Part shown: positions 53,344 through 61,763 of the stretch, in pieces | Layout of the letters: every line of letters begins with the position of its first letter | Numbering within the stretch: the stretch's first letter is position 1 | Position numbers and translations under genes: made by a program | Origin: Varibaculum cambriense | GTDB taxonomy: Bacteria > Actinomycetota > Actinomycetes > Actinomycetales > Actinomycetaceae | Direction of reading: 5' to 3' | NCBI RefSeq assembly: GCF_002848005.1 | Contig: NZ_PKHX01000003.1 | Span: 184,317-248,316 of the forward strand | DNA length: 64,000 nt | The notes under the pieces: generated by a model | The model's input: the letters and a program-made list of their open reading frames with translations, nothing else | Told to the model about the DNA's origin: nothing | Database searches by the model: none

Positions 53344-54453
53344 TTGAAAACACCTCCCTTGTACTTTTTGGGTTCCACCTGTTGCTATGCGTATTAAGGG
53401 ATTCGCTGTACCCAATAAAACGAACACTCCAGGTAAAAGGTGTTTGTGGTGGCAAATGTTCCGCCTAGTTACAAAGCACCTCTTCTTTTCCGGCTCTTCT
53501 ATCGCACTAAAAGATGCATGCAACACTGGCGGGGAGCGGGTAACTCCGACCTCGCAAGTAGTAGTAAGTTCGTCACTATCGCGAGAAACGAAATAATCAG
53601 CAACCAACCTGGACTCAAGGTCGTTCACAAGATTTTGATTTTCTTCCATACTCCCTATGTAGGGCGCACATTCAGACAAACTTTTCCCCTGGCAAAAACC
53701 GGGGGGTTGAGGAGCCTGATAACGACCCCACAATGGTAGTTTTCAATAGAGCAAGATCGGGCAGTTACCTCTTTTCCGCACAGCTATTGGAGAAGAATAA
53801 GCAATTTTTTAAGGCACAAGACAAGCCTTATCCGCAGGTAAAAAGGTATTTAGAGCACTTCCATCGCCAGTTGCTACTCTCGGCAATAGCATGCAGGCGC
53901 GAGTATGGATTAAGATGCAGAAATACCCTGATTTGGGGAGAAATTTTCAGTATACTATTTCGCCTGGATAGCATCCCTTATCCGCTGGTTATACCATGTT
54001 TGAGAATGCTAATAAATCGCTAATTTCAAGCAAAATATATGACAATTATCACGGGGTTATTTTTGATGCAAAAAGCGTCCCTTACCTGCTGGTCAGATCT
54101 AGTTTAACGATTTTCCAAGACGGAAAACGCGTTAGGAGTGGCTGCTGGACACTGCTTAACGCCCTTAAGCCAGTTCCTAGTGTGAGGGTTAATATCGCCT
54201 AGCTGGTGCGCTCATATGTCCGCAGTGAAAAGCCAAAATATCAGATGCAAACAATCTGGCATTGAAACAGTGAAGAAAACTCGCCTGTCCCAAATACATC
54301 AGCTAGTGCAGCATCTACTACTTAAGTCCGACTCCATCCTGCTGATATCTCAAAATAAAATAGTCAGCTATCCCCTAAAGTCAAGATCTTTAGCTCTATC
54401 CTTTTGACCTGCCACATCTTATTAATAAGGCACGGGTATTTCACCCGAGAATG
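53344..54453. other. AT-richer degenerate region with diverged repeats
   Basis: About 1.1 kb without a convincing gene. Several short open frames exist on both strands but none has a good start site and family match. Three or more copies of a CCTTAYCYGCTGGT-like motif recur (near 53826, 53976 and 54080), and in the plus frames they encode P-Y-(P/L)-x-V strings (DKPYPQV, DSIPYPLV, KSVPYLLV), the first two in one frame and the third shifted. It looks like the remains of a repeat-containing gene. Confidence 0.45.
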
Positions 54454-54915
54454 CTAGACGTGTTGATTAAATTCAATAAAATCCGCATTTAGCTGAATAC
54501 CAGCAGAGCTAAACGGTGAAATTTGGTTTGGAATAGCCGAATAAGGTAGCCCAACGCTATAGAGAACGCTAGCAGCTGCTGACCGTATAAGGGGAAAAAG
54601 AGCAGGCGCCACTAAAAGCTGACAACACCTATCAAAATCCTCCTTCATAATGCGCCAGCCCTCACTAAGAGGAATCTGCAATGAACCTGAAACTTTTGAA
54701 ACCGCAACCTCGCCATCTAGGTCAAGTGTCATTAACAAAGCAAGCCCATTCACATAAACTTTACCGCTCATTGCGACAGTAAAAGTGTCGTTATCACCGA
54801 AATCGGTGTCGCTATTATTCCTGACGATTGATACTTCGCTGATCTGGGTTTTAAACTCCTTGGCGAGGGCGCATAAATCCTTAAAACTATAAGAAACTAT
54901 TTTTGACTCGCTCAT
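54454..54915 (-). CDS. SecB-like chaperone of a putative toxin-antitoxin-chaperone module
   Basis: 153 residues. The second half resembles SecB: a beta-rich portion (TFTVAMSGKVYVNGLALLMT, DLDGEVAVSKVSGSLQI) followed by the helix ALFPLIRSAAASVLYSVGLP (105-124), comparable with the LFPYxRE...RGxFP helix of SecB, and then IPNQISPFSSAGIQLN, comparable with LAPVNFDALF. Its ATG overlaps the antitoxin stop by four bases. In M. tuberculosis Rv1957 such a chaperone protects the HigA1 antitoxin. Homology was judged by eye and is distant. Confidence 0.6.
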   Translation of the reverse strand: MSESKIVSYSFKDLCALAKEFKTQISEVSIVRNNSDTDFGDNDTFTVAMSGKVYVNGLALLMTLDLDGEVAVSKVSGSLQIPLSEGWRIMKEDFDRCCQLLVAPALFPLIRSAAASVLYSVGLPYSAIPNQISPFSSAGIQLNADFIEFNQHV

Positions 54916-55280
54916 ACTGACACCAACTTACTACTGTTATTTACACGAGCCTTAAAACTTATAGGTTGACCAAAAAACATATCCTCAGATGTCTCGGACT
55001 CTTCAGACTTTATTTCCTTTACATTGAACTCAATCTCTCCGCCACAAGCGAGAGCATAACGGCGCAGAGTAGACAACCTAAGACCAGGATCAAAACTCTC
55101 AATACGTGACACCGCAGATTGGGTAGTGCCAATCCTATCTGCCACATCCTGCTGACTTAACCTGTTGTCTTTGCGAATCCGGCACAAATTTTCTCTAGCA
55201 TTCCGCTCAGAATCCACCATCCGAGAGGCAGCTTCAAAAAGCGGTGACCCACCAAAGTCAAACGCATCAAAATCGGCCAA
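54912..55280 (-). CDS. HTH antitoxin (HigA-like) with C-terminal extension
   Basis: 122 residues from a TTG start, 7 bases after GGGGGTG. An XRE helix-turn-helix occupies about 32-86 (RLSQQDVADRIGTTQSAVSRIE, split) and continues LSTLRRYALACGGEIEFNV, like HigA1 (LSTLQRYARAL). The last ~24 residues (MFFGQPISFKARVNNSS) form a hydrophobic extension where HigA1 carries its chaperone-addiction (ChAD) region. ATAG/CTAT palindromes precede the gene. It lies between the toxin-like and chaperone-like genes, overlapping the latter. Confidence 0.7.
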   Translation of the reverse strand: MADFDAFDFGGSPLFEAASRMVDSERNARENLCRIRKDNRLSQQDVADRIGTTQSAVSRIESFDPGLRLSTLRRYALACGGEIEFNVKEIKSEESETSEDMFFGQPISFKARVNNSSKLVSV

Positions 55281-55295
55281 AATGAAACACCCCCT

Positions 55296-55313
55296 ATAGC
55301 GCTATCGAGATAG
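55296..55313 (-). promoter_or_regulatory. Candidate antitoxin operator
   Basis: A perfect palindrome ATAGCGCTAT (55296-55305) runs into the inverted repeat CTATC-GA-GATAG (55302-55313), giving three ATAG/CTAT half-sites just upstream of the antitoxin start. Likely binding site for the HTH antitoxin, implying a promoter between toxin and antitoxin. Confidence 0.5.
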
Positions 55314-55357
55314 TTGTCGCTCAATGATGAACCTAATATATCTACTATACGATAATC

Positions 55358-55855
55358 TTAGGAGTTTTCGCTATACCAACAATCACCGCGATATTGACAA
55401 ATAGAAGCGAACTCATTTTGCTGCTGCTTGCCCAAGGGGTAATCATCCTTAGCCAAAACACCTAGCGCCAAAATGCATTCTCGATTTTTAGGTTCCGAAA
55501 AGAAGATTCGGATATGGATATCATGCTCTTTCTTATCTCGCAGATAAGACCTGGTGTGTGCTCGAATCTCCAACACCGCCGTAACGCACATTATTTGCGC
55601 TACCGTCCCTGGCAAAGACGAGTCCTCATCATATGTGAGCCCGCCTTCCGTAGCACGATTTAGGTAACCACGGATTTCGGCAGCTACCGTAATCAATTCA
55701 TAATCGGTAACCCCAAAGTGTTCTTTCCACTCACCCAAATCGACACCTATCCACGGCTTACCACCGCGATTAGGGCAAAAAAGCAGAGGAAGTGGCTGGT
55801 GAATTCCACCCGTAGACCGTATAGCTACGGGCTGGGCAAGCTTGAGCGTCCGCAT
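55358..55855 (-). CDS. Putative HigB/RelE-like toxin of the TAC module
   Basis: 165 residues from an ATG with only a G-run directly before it, so translation may be weak. The C-terminal half follows the HigB/RelE strand order: AVLEIRAHTRSY (93-104), HIRIFFSEPKNRECILALGV (115-134), then a polar helix (LGKQQQNEFASICQY). HigB1 of M. tuberculosis shows LELRW, FRVLFFRW and VALTAFYKN at the same places. N-terminal helices EWKEHFG and DYELITVAAEIRGYLNRA fit. It is first in the module, 77 bases from the antitoxin. Family assignment is by eye; no catalytic residues can be claimed. Confidence 0.5.
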   Translation of the reverse strand: MRTLKLAQPVAIRSTGGIHQPLPLLFCPNRGGKPWIGVDLGEWKEHFGVTDYELITVAAEIRGYLNRATEGGLTYDEDSSLPGTVAQIMCVTAVLEIRAHTRSYLRDKKEHDIHIRIFFSEPKNRECILALGVLAKDDYPLGKQQQNEFASICQYRGDCWYSENS

Positions 55856-56215
55856 CCCCCAAATCTATCAGCCCCCAAAATAATAATGCACACTCCTATT
55901 TTCGGGTGTTAACCCGTGATAATCTTCTTCATTAGCGGTCTCATAGATACACATGACTCCAAAGCGAATCAAAATAATCAGAAACGCCTTATCCATGTTC
56001 AAGCTAGATCGAAAGAGCTAAATACTAGATCAAAGCGGGAACCAAAAGAATCCGGCGAGAGGAAATATTTCCTCTCGCCGGATGGAATGTTAGGTTATTG
56101 TGCTTTTAAAGCTAGCTCAGGATTTTTGGTATTTAGTCCCGACACGCCCACATATCGCGATTTGTTTATATTAAATACGACTAAGACTTTCGGGAACCTG
56201 TTTAATAGTTTTGTT
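55856..56215. other. Intergenic region upstream of the TAC module
   Basis: About 360 AT-rich bases. It holds an inverted repeat CGGGT-GTTA-ACCCG (55903-55916), placed like an operator or promoter site about 48 bases before the toxin-like gene, and the palindrome at 56051-56082. A plus-strand open frame here crosses that palindrome and is not believed. Confidence 0.5.
56051..56082 (-). terminator. Terminator of the acyl-carrier-like gene
   Basis: 32-base perfect palindrome (arms 56051-56066 / 56067-56082), followed on the minus strand by TTCTTTTGG. It lies about 130 bases after the stop of the acyl-carrier-like gene. Confidence 0.7.
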
Positions 56216-56650
56216 TTATTGACTTTGATAAAGACGTGCCAGCTCCCCTAGCGTTTTACACTCCATAATCTGAGTATCGGAGCGTTTTTCGCCCAGCTCC
56301 CCCTCAATCCGCGCTACCACCGCATATAGCGAAAGATCATCGAAATCTAACTGGGTTCTCAGGCTAGTATCTGGCAATAGCTCCGTTTGCTCACAGCCAG
56401 TTTCTGCAGCAACGGCTTCCAACAGAAAGGTGATAACCGCCGGATCACCACTAAAGTTTTCCCAGGCAGGGTGAATATTTTCCAAGGAGGCGTCTGGGTC
56501 ACTACCGCTATTTTCCCCAGAAACCGCCTCAGATTCCAGGACATCAGCAGGCGCGGATTCGCCCTCTCCCCCGCTTTCATTCTCCGAGCCGCCGGGCAGA
56601 TTCTTACCAAAATCAGCAAGTGCCGCTAGGGCATCAGCATCTAGCGCCAT
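56216..56650 (-). CDS. Acyl carrier protein-like domain lacking the phosphopantetheine serine
   Basis: 144 residues from the ATG at 56650. The first ~70 residues are acidic, Ser/Gly/Glu-rich and disordered. The last ~75 follow the ACP fold (ITFLLEAVAAETGCEQTELL, then LDFDDLSLYAVVARIEGELG). The usual D-S-L attachment site reads D-D-L: the serine is aspartate (codon GAT), so no 4'-phosphopantetheine can be carried there. The start lies one base after the DUF3145 stop, so the two are coupled. In Streptomyces DUF3145 sits next to the fabD-fabH-acpP-fabF cluster, so this may be a relic of it. Confidence 0.65.
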   Translation of the reverse strand: MALDADALAALADFGKNLPGGSENESGGEGESAPADVLESEAVSGENSGSDPDASLENIHPAWENFSGDPAVITFLLEAVAAETGCEQTELLPDTSLRTQLDFDDLSLYAVVARIEGELGEKRSDTQIMECKTLGELARLYQSQ

Positions 56651-56651
56651 C

Positions 56652-57149
56652 TCAGCCCACTCGGTGCAACCAGCGCACCGGCGCTCCGGCTCCGGCGTAA
56701 CGGAACGGCTCGAGTTCCTCATCCCAAGCGGTTCCCAGCGCCAAGTCCAGCAGGCGCCGCAACTCCTCTTGACTGCCTTGCGCGAGCGCAGAGCGCACCC
56801 GATCCTCCGGCACCACTACGTTGCCCACCACATCGGTCTGGGCATGGAAGATTCCCAAATCGGGGGTATATGACCAGCGTCCCCCATTGTTATTTACGGA
56901 GGCGTCCTCGGTTACCTCGAAACGTAGATGTTCCCAGCCACGCAAGGCGGAGGCCAGTTTAGCGCCGGTACCAATCTGCCCTACCCAGGACAGTTCCGAG
57001 CGAAACATTCCCGGTTGAGCAGGCTGTTCCGTCCACTCTAAGTTGACGCGTTGATCTAGAACTGCGCCAACCGCCCATTCCACGTGACTAGAAAGCGCAC
57101 GCGGGCATGAGTGTACGAAAAGTACACCGCGGGTGTAATCCTTGTTCAT
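56652..57149 (-). CDS. DUF3145 family protein
   Basis: 165 residues from the ATG at 57149, six bases after GGAGAAG; an earlier in-frame start at 57188 lacks a site. Family strings: TRGVLFVHSCPRALSSHVEWA, VNLEWTEQPAQPGMFRSEL, WEHLRFEVTEDAS, LGIFHAQTDVVGNVVVPEDR, LALGTAWDEELEPFR. Conserved in actinobacteria beside type II fatty acid synthesis genes; function unknown. First gene of a pair with the ACP-like protein. Confidence 0.88.
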   Translation of the reverse strand: MNKDYTRGVLFVHSCPRALSSHVEWAVGAVLDQRVNLEWTEQPAQPGMFRSELSWVGQIGTGAKLASALRGWEHLRFEVTEDASVNNNGGRWSYTPDLGIFHAQTDVVGNVVVPEDRVRSALAQGSQEELRRLLDLALGTAWDEELEPFRYAGAGAPVRWLHRVG

Positions 57150-57734
57150 CGCTTCTCCTTTAGTGTTCGCAAGGTTCGTCTTCCCCAACGGCCTGTACGC
57201 ACTACAAGAGTGATAACACGCGGTGTCTCACTTTCTATTTTGCCCTCCATAGCGACTTTCAACAAGCCCAAAAGCCTCTGACCACCAATTTTGTGACCAC
57301 TGAGGCTAATGTGGCACCTGTGGTTTTACGCGCGAGGAAAGATACGAAAGGGAACTAGGTAAACGCGCGAGGCTGGGTTTGGCAGACTCTCCATCGAAAG
57401 CTCCACTTCGGATACCTAGCTGAAAATATGAAACTCGCCGGGTCTGGGCATAAAACGACGATGAATCCGCTACGTTTTCCGAATACTTGGGCAGGAGGAC
57501 AAACACAGCCCTCGCGCTACCTTACAACACCAGGCTCTTAAACGGTCGAGGCCGGGAAAAAAGCGAGAGGGGACTTGGGTAGACGCGCGGGAGCTAGGTT
57601 TGATCCGACCAGGCGCTTAGCACGGGGCCTGGACGGGGAAAGATGCGAGAGGGGGCTTGAGCCGAGCGCAGCAAGGCTCACCGGGGTCCCCCGAGCGCTT
57701 TCCCCGGCCGCGCCCTACAAGCGCCCAGGCTCAG
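57150..57734. repeat. Intergenic hairpin repeats: decayed family A copy (R3) and family B copy B2
   Basis: 585 bases without a gene. R3: GCGCGAGG at 57365-57372 pairs with CCTCGCGC at 57509-57516; the right half CGCTACGTTTTCCGAATACT (57468-57487) matches copy R2, while the left half of the inner stem has decayed. B2: outer stem CGGGGAAAG / CTTTCCCCG (57634-57642 / 57698-57706), GGGGG/CCCCC (57651-57655 / 57688-57692) and TGAGCC/GGCTCA (57658-57663 / 57675-57680). The module TTTGATCCGACCAGGCGC precedes B2 at 57599-57616. Confidence 0.8.
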
Positions 57735-58226
57735 CTACAGACCTTTTTCGCGAATCTCTTTGAAGGCTTTGCGGCGCGTTAAGCGATCCAGACGATCTAG
57801 GTACAGATGCCCATCCAAGTGGTCACATTCATGCTGGATACAACGCCCCATCAGCTCTTCGCCTTCAACCACTTTCGGCTTACCATCCAGGTCAATCCCT
57901 TCGGCGCGCGCATACCAGGCGCGCTGACAGGGGAAGAACAGTCCCGGCACCGAAAGGCACCCTTCATCGCCGTCTTGGTATTCGTCTTCAGAAACTTCTA
58001 CCAGCCGAGGATTAAGAATATAGTCAACTTCCCCATCAATATTCCAGGAAAAAGCCCGCAGCCCCACACCAATCTGGTTGGCGGCCAGTCCGGCCCGCCC
58101 GTCGGCATCTACCGTTTCCAGCAGGTCTTCTACCAGCTGTTTAATATGTTCATCGATTTCGCCCACCGGTTCACAGGGGGTACGTAATACGGGATCCCCG
58201 ATTACTCTGATTTCTCGAAAAGCCAT
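57735..58226 (-). CDS. def: Peptide deformylase
   Basis: 163 residues. All three motifs are present: [14 protein letters not shown] (I), [11 protein letters not shown] (II, metal Cys) and [13 protein letters not shown] (III, metal His pair and catalytic Glu). It removes the formyl group from nascent proteins. Starts two bases after the proS stop, so the two are co-transcribed. Confidence 0.96.
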   Translation of the reverse strand: MAFREIRVIGDPVLRTPCEPVGEIDEHIKQLVEDLLETVDADGRAGLAANQIGVGLRAFSWNIDGEVDYILNPRLVEVSEDEYQDGDEGCLSVPGLFFPCQRAWYARAEGIDLDGKPKVVEGEELMGRCIQHECDHLDGHLYLDRLDRLTRRKAFKEIREKGL

Positions 58227-58228
58227 GG

Positions 58229-60097
58229 TTATTCCTCCTCGCCGCCCGCTACCGCCGCAGCTGCCGGAACGATTTTTTCTGCCCGCGCATACGCTTCCGC
58301 AAGATCCTTGCGCACCTGGTCACTTACATACTGGAAGGCATCAGCAACTGGGATTTCGCGCCGCTCACCAGTGGCACGGCAACGCACCTCCACGGTTCCA
58401 TCTTTGAGCCCGCGCCCGATTACTATCAGCCAGGGCATGCCTAGCAGTTCCGCGTCCTTGAACTTCACCCCGGCAGATACTTTCTTGCGGTCATCAATCA
58501 AAGTATCGATCCCGGCGGCGGTGAGCTGATCTCCCAGCTTTTGCGCGGCCTCGAAAAGTTCTGCCCCCTTACCAGTAACCAACACGTGCACTTGGAAGGG
58601 CGCCACATTAGTGGGCCATTTGAGCCCCACCTCATCGTGATATTCCTCGGCAATAGCAGCCATTACCCGGGAAACCCCGATCCCGTAGGAGCCCATGGTT
58701 ACTACCTGGGATTTTCCGTTTTGATCTAGCACGTTTAGTCCCAGCGCTTCGGAATACTTCGTTCCGAGGGCGAATATGTGCCCGATTTCGATCCCGCGAG
58801 CGGTCTGCAAGGCTCCGGAACCATCAGGCGCCGGATCCCCGTCCCGCACTTCGGCGGCTTCAATAAAGCCGTCCGCGCGGAAATCTCTTCCGGCCACCAG
58901 GTGATAAATGTGAGTGTCTTCTTTGCCGGCACCGGCGATCCATTCGGTACCTTCCACTACTCGCGGGTCTAGGAGACAGCGGGGACTGCCGGAGATATTC
59001 CCGTCCTCGTCTACTTTCCGATCCGGATGGTCAGGCCCAGCGCAGGTGGGACCGGTAAAGCCCGGTACGATATTGGGATAAGCGGCCATATCTTCCGGGG
59101 TGGCCATCTCTACATCTGCCCCTAGCGAAGCTTCTAGGCGGCGCATATCAATCTCGCGATCCCCAGGTACTCCCAGCAGCAGCACTTCCCGTTTGCCATC
59201 CGCATAGGTGGCGGCCACCATAAAGGCTTTCAAAGTGTCAGCTTTATTCCACGACCGACCATCTTCGCGCGGGAAATGCTCATTGGAGTAATCCACCAGC
59301 GCTTCAATAGTGTGTGCACCAGGAGTCTTACGTTCAATTGCCGCCGGAACCTGCGAATAATCTTGCGGCTCCGGCGCAATGGTAGTTACCGCTTCTACGT
59401 TGGCCGCATAACCGCCCTCAGAGCGTACGAAAGTATCTTCCCCGATAGCGCAGGGGAAAATAAACTCTTCCGAGCGGGAGCCTCCCATAGCGCCTGCCAT
59501 CGCGGAACAAATCACGAAATCTAGCCCCAGCCGCGAGTAAATCCGCTGATAGGCGCGGCGCTGCTCTTGGTAGGAGGCTTCTAAGCCTTCATCATCGATA
59601 TTGAAGGAGTAGGCGTCCTTCATAATGAATTCGCGTCCGCGAATCAGGCCTGCCCGCGGGCGCGCCTCGTCCCGATACTTTTCCTTAATCTGGTAGAGGA
59701 CGACTGGCAAATCCTTGTAGGAAGAATAAAAGTCTTTCACCAGCAGAGTGAACATTTCTTCGTGAGTGGGCGCCAACAGATAGTCAGCGCCCTTGCGATC
59801 CTGCAGCTTAAACAGAGAAGGACCGAACTCTTCCCAACGGTTGGTCGCTTCATAGGGTTCGCGCGGCAGCAGCGCTGGGAAAGCCACCTCGAGCGCCCCA
59901 ATCCGATCCATTTCTTCGCGTACCACCTGCTCTACGCGGCGAATCGTACGCAGCCCCAGAGGTGTCCAAGTGTAGATCCCGGGCGCGGCGCGGCGAATAT
60001 AACCGGCGCGCACCAGCAGTTTATGGGAATCCACCTCAGCATCTACCGGGTCTTCCCGCAAAGTCCTGACAAAATAAGTCGACATATTGTAAGCCAC
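58229..60097 (-). CDS. proS: Prolyl-tRNA synthetase
   Basis: 622 residues from a GTG ([16 protein letters not shown]), matching the usual actinobacterial N-terminus; an ATG four codons later is possible. Class II motifs include [33 protein letters not shown] (motif 2 region) and [14 protein letters not shown] (motif 3). A long insertion domain between motifs 2 and 3 (about 235-390) marks the bacterial ProRS with an editing domain. The C-terminal part is the anticodon-binding domain. Confidence 0.96.
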   Translation of the reverse strand: MAYNMSTYFVRTLREDPVDAEVDSHKLLVRAGYIRRAAPGIYTWTPLGLRTIRRVEQVVREEMDRIGALEVAFPALLPREPYEATNRWEEFGPSLFKLQDRKGADYLLAPTHEEMFTLLVKDFYSSYKDLPVVLYQIKEKYRDEARPRAGLIRGREFIMKDAYSFNIDDEGLEASYQEQRRAYQRIYSRLGLDFVICSAMAGAMGGSRSEEFIFPCAIGEDTFVRSEGGYAANVEAVTTIAPEPQDYSQVPAAIERKTPGAHTIEALVDYSNEHFPREDGRSWNKADTLKAFMVAATYADGKREVLLLGVPGDREIDMRRLEASLGADVEMATPEDMAAYPNIVPGFTGPTCAGPDHPDRKVDEDGNISGSPRCLLDPRVVEGTEWIAGAGKEDTHIYHLVAGRDFRADGFIEAAEVRDGDPAPDGSGALQTARGIEIGHIFALGTKYSEALGLNVLDQNGKSQVVTMGSYGIGVSRVMAAIAEEYHDEVGLKWPTNVAPFQVHVLVTGKGAELFEAAQKLGDQLTAAGIDTLIDDRKKVSAGVKFKDAELLGMPWLIVIGRGLKDGTVEVRCRATGERREIPVADAFQYVSDQVRKDLAEAYARAEKIVPAAAAVAGGEEE

Positions 60098-60117
60098 GTT
60101 CGCCAGTTTAGTAGATG

Positions 60118-60477
60118 ATCCAAAGGAAGCTAAACCGCGCCGTTCTGGCAGGAGTGGGAAAAGATGCGCCTGTTGGCTGGACTTAAGCGGGGAGGATTGG
60201 TTTTATCCGAGCAGGCGCGGTGGGCATAAGAATTCGGAAAACGTCGCTACGTTTTCCGAATTCTTGGGCAGGAGGAAAAACCAATCCTCCTCGCGAGAAA
60301 AGTTGCTAAACTGTTGGGCTTTTTGCAGGAGTGGGAAAAGATGCGAGAGGGACACGTTATTAACCATTACCTTCAGAATCGGATACGTCCCCAATTAGAA
60401 AGTTCCAAATACGCCCTTGTCGTTTTTACAAGGCTCACCGGGGTCCCCCGAGCGCTTTTCCCGCTCCTGCCCTAAGA
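60118..60477. repeat. Composite intergenic repeat: B half-site, family A copy R2 and interrupted B copy B3
   Basis: No gene. The B left arm GGCAGGAGTGGGAAAAGATG occurs alone at 60147-60166. R2 follows: outer arms 60191-60204 / 60277-60290 and a perfect 17-bp inner stem (60228-60244 / 60249-60265) with a CGCT loop. B3 then has outer arms 60325-60340 / 60455-60470 (one G-U) and the right-hand core AAGGCTCACCGGGGTCCCCC (60430-60449), but its left core after GAGAGGG is replaced by about 80 unrelated bases. Confidence 0.85.
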
Positions 60478-61626
60478 CTAGGCGATTACCTCGACTTCGC
60501 CGGAGCCTTCTTCTAGGCCTAGCAGCTCAGCTTGGCGGTGCGCCTCCGCAATCAAGGTAGGCACGATTTCCTCCTCGGGAACCGTCTTAATCACTTTGCC
60601 TTTGATAAAGATCTTGCCTTTGCCGTTACCGCTGGCTACACCCAAGTCGGCCTCGCGCGCCTCGCCAGGCCCGTTTACAACGCACCCCATTACCGCTACT
60701 CGCAGCGGCACTTTAATTTCGTCTTTCAAGGCATCAGTAACGGCGTTTGCCAACTTGTAAACATCAACTTGGGCGCGCCCGCAAGACGGGCAGGAAACAA
60801 TCTCTAGGGTGCGTTCTTTTAGCCCCATCGACTGCAGGATTTCAATGCCGACTTTGATTTCTTCTACCGGATCAGCAGATAGCGACACTCGGATAGTATC
60901 CCCGATGCCTTGACGCAGCAGCGCTCCGAAAGCGGTCGCGGATTTAATAGTGCCTTGGAAAGCCGGTCCCGCCTCGGTTACTCCCAAGTGCAGCGGCCAA
61001 TCCCCCATTTCACTCAGCAGCTCGTAGGCGCGAATCATGGTTACCGGGTCATGGTGTTTAACCGAGATTGCGAAGTCGTGAAAATCGTATTGCTCAAAGA
61101 GCCGCGCCTCATTAACCGCCGATTCTGCCAGTGCTTCCGGAGTGGCTTTGCCGTGGCGCGCCATTACCCTGGGATCCAGGGAGCCGGCATTGATCCCGAT
61201 TCGCAAAGCGGTGCCGTGCTGGCGGGCGCATTTGGTAATTTCTTCTACCTGGTCATCGAATTTGCGGATATTTCCGGGGTTAACCCGCACCCCTGCGCAC
61301 CCGCCTTCAATCGCGGCGAACACATATTTAGGTTGGAAGTGAATATCAGCTACCACCGGAATAGTAGATTTTTGCGCAATTACCGGTAGCGCCTCCGCAT
61401 CATCGGCGCTGGGACACGCGACCCGCACAATATCGCAGCCGGCAGCGGTTAGTTCCGCGATCTGCTGCAGGGTAGCCCCAATATCGGTGGTTTTGGTGGT
61501 GCACATGGATTGCACGCTGATGGGGGCATCCCCCCCAATGTCTACGCTTCCGCAATGAATCTTGCGAGTTTTCTTCCGCGGAAAACCCATCGGCTTTACT
61601 TCCGGCATTCCTAGTTCAACACTCAC
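60478..61626 (-). CDS. ispG: 4-hydroxy-3-methylbut-2-en-1-yl diphosphate synthase
   Basis: 382 residues. TIM-barrel part with [21 protein letters not shown] start ([19 protein letters not shown]) and [15 protein letters not shown]; the iron-sulfur part holds [12 protein letters not shown] and [13 protein letters not shown], the cysteines binding [4Fe-4S]. Penultimate step of the non-mevalonate isoprenoid pathway. It lies with a Rip1-type protease and dxr in the order seen in mycobacteria (Rv2870c-Rv2868c). Confidence 0.97.
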   Translation of the reverse strand: MSVELGMPEVKPMGFPRKKTRKIHCGSVDIGGDAPISVQSMCTTKTTDIGATLQQIAELTAAGCDIVRVACPSADDAEALPVIAQKSTIPVVADIHFQPKYVFAAIEGGCAGVRVNPGNIRKFDDQVEEITKCARQHGTALRIGINAGSLDPRVMARHGKATPEALAESAVNEARLFEQYDFHDFAISVKHHDPVTMIRAYELLSEMGDWPLHLGVTEAGPAFQGTIKSATAFGALLRQGIGDTIRVSLSADPVEEIKVGIEILQSMGLKERTLEIVSCPSCGRAQVDVYKLANAVTDALKDEIKVPLRVAVMGCVVNGPGEAREADLGVASGNGKGKIFIKGKVIKTVPEEEIVPTLIAEAHRQAELLGLEEGSGEVEVIA

Positions 61627-61763
61627 GTTCCTATTATGACGCTTTAGAGCGTTAAACCCCTACTTTCCCCAAGCCTTCCCCTCTACCTGCACCGTTACTC
61701 GCTGTATTGCGGACACCTCGAGGCTGATATCGAGAGTTAGACCATTAGTAATATCGCCAGAGG

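Noticed and set aside
53344..53733. Upstream in-frame extension of the 43-residue peptide gene, including a stretch with Thr/Cys-rich strings that recalls a lanthipeptide precursor
   Set aside because: No modification enzyme genes are near, the start at 53649 has GGGAG only one base away, and the run-on into a signal peptide makes no sense.
53733..54023. Plus-strand 96-codon open frame
   Set aside because: No usable ribosome-binding site, no family match, and it includes the degenerate repeats; treated as decayed DNA.
53815..54410. Possible CRISPR-like array
   Set aside because: Repeat units are diverged, spacing is irregular (150 then 104 bases) and no cas gene is present.
55916..56251. 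Plus-strand 111-codon open frame
   Set aside because: It crosses the 32-base palindromic terminator and overlaps the end of the acyl-carrier-like gene.
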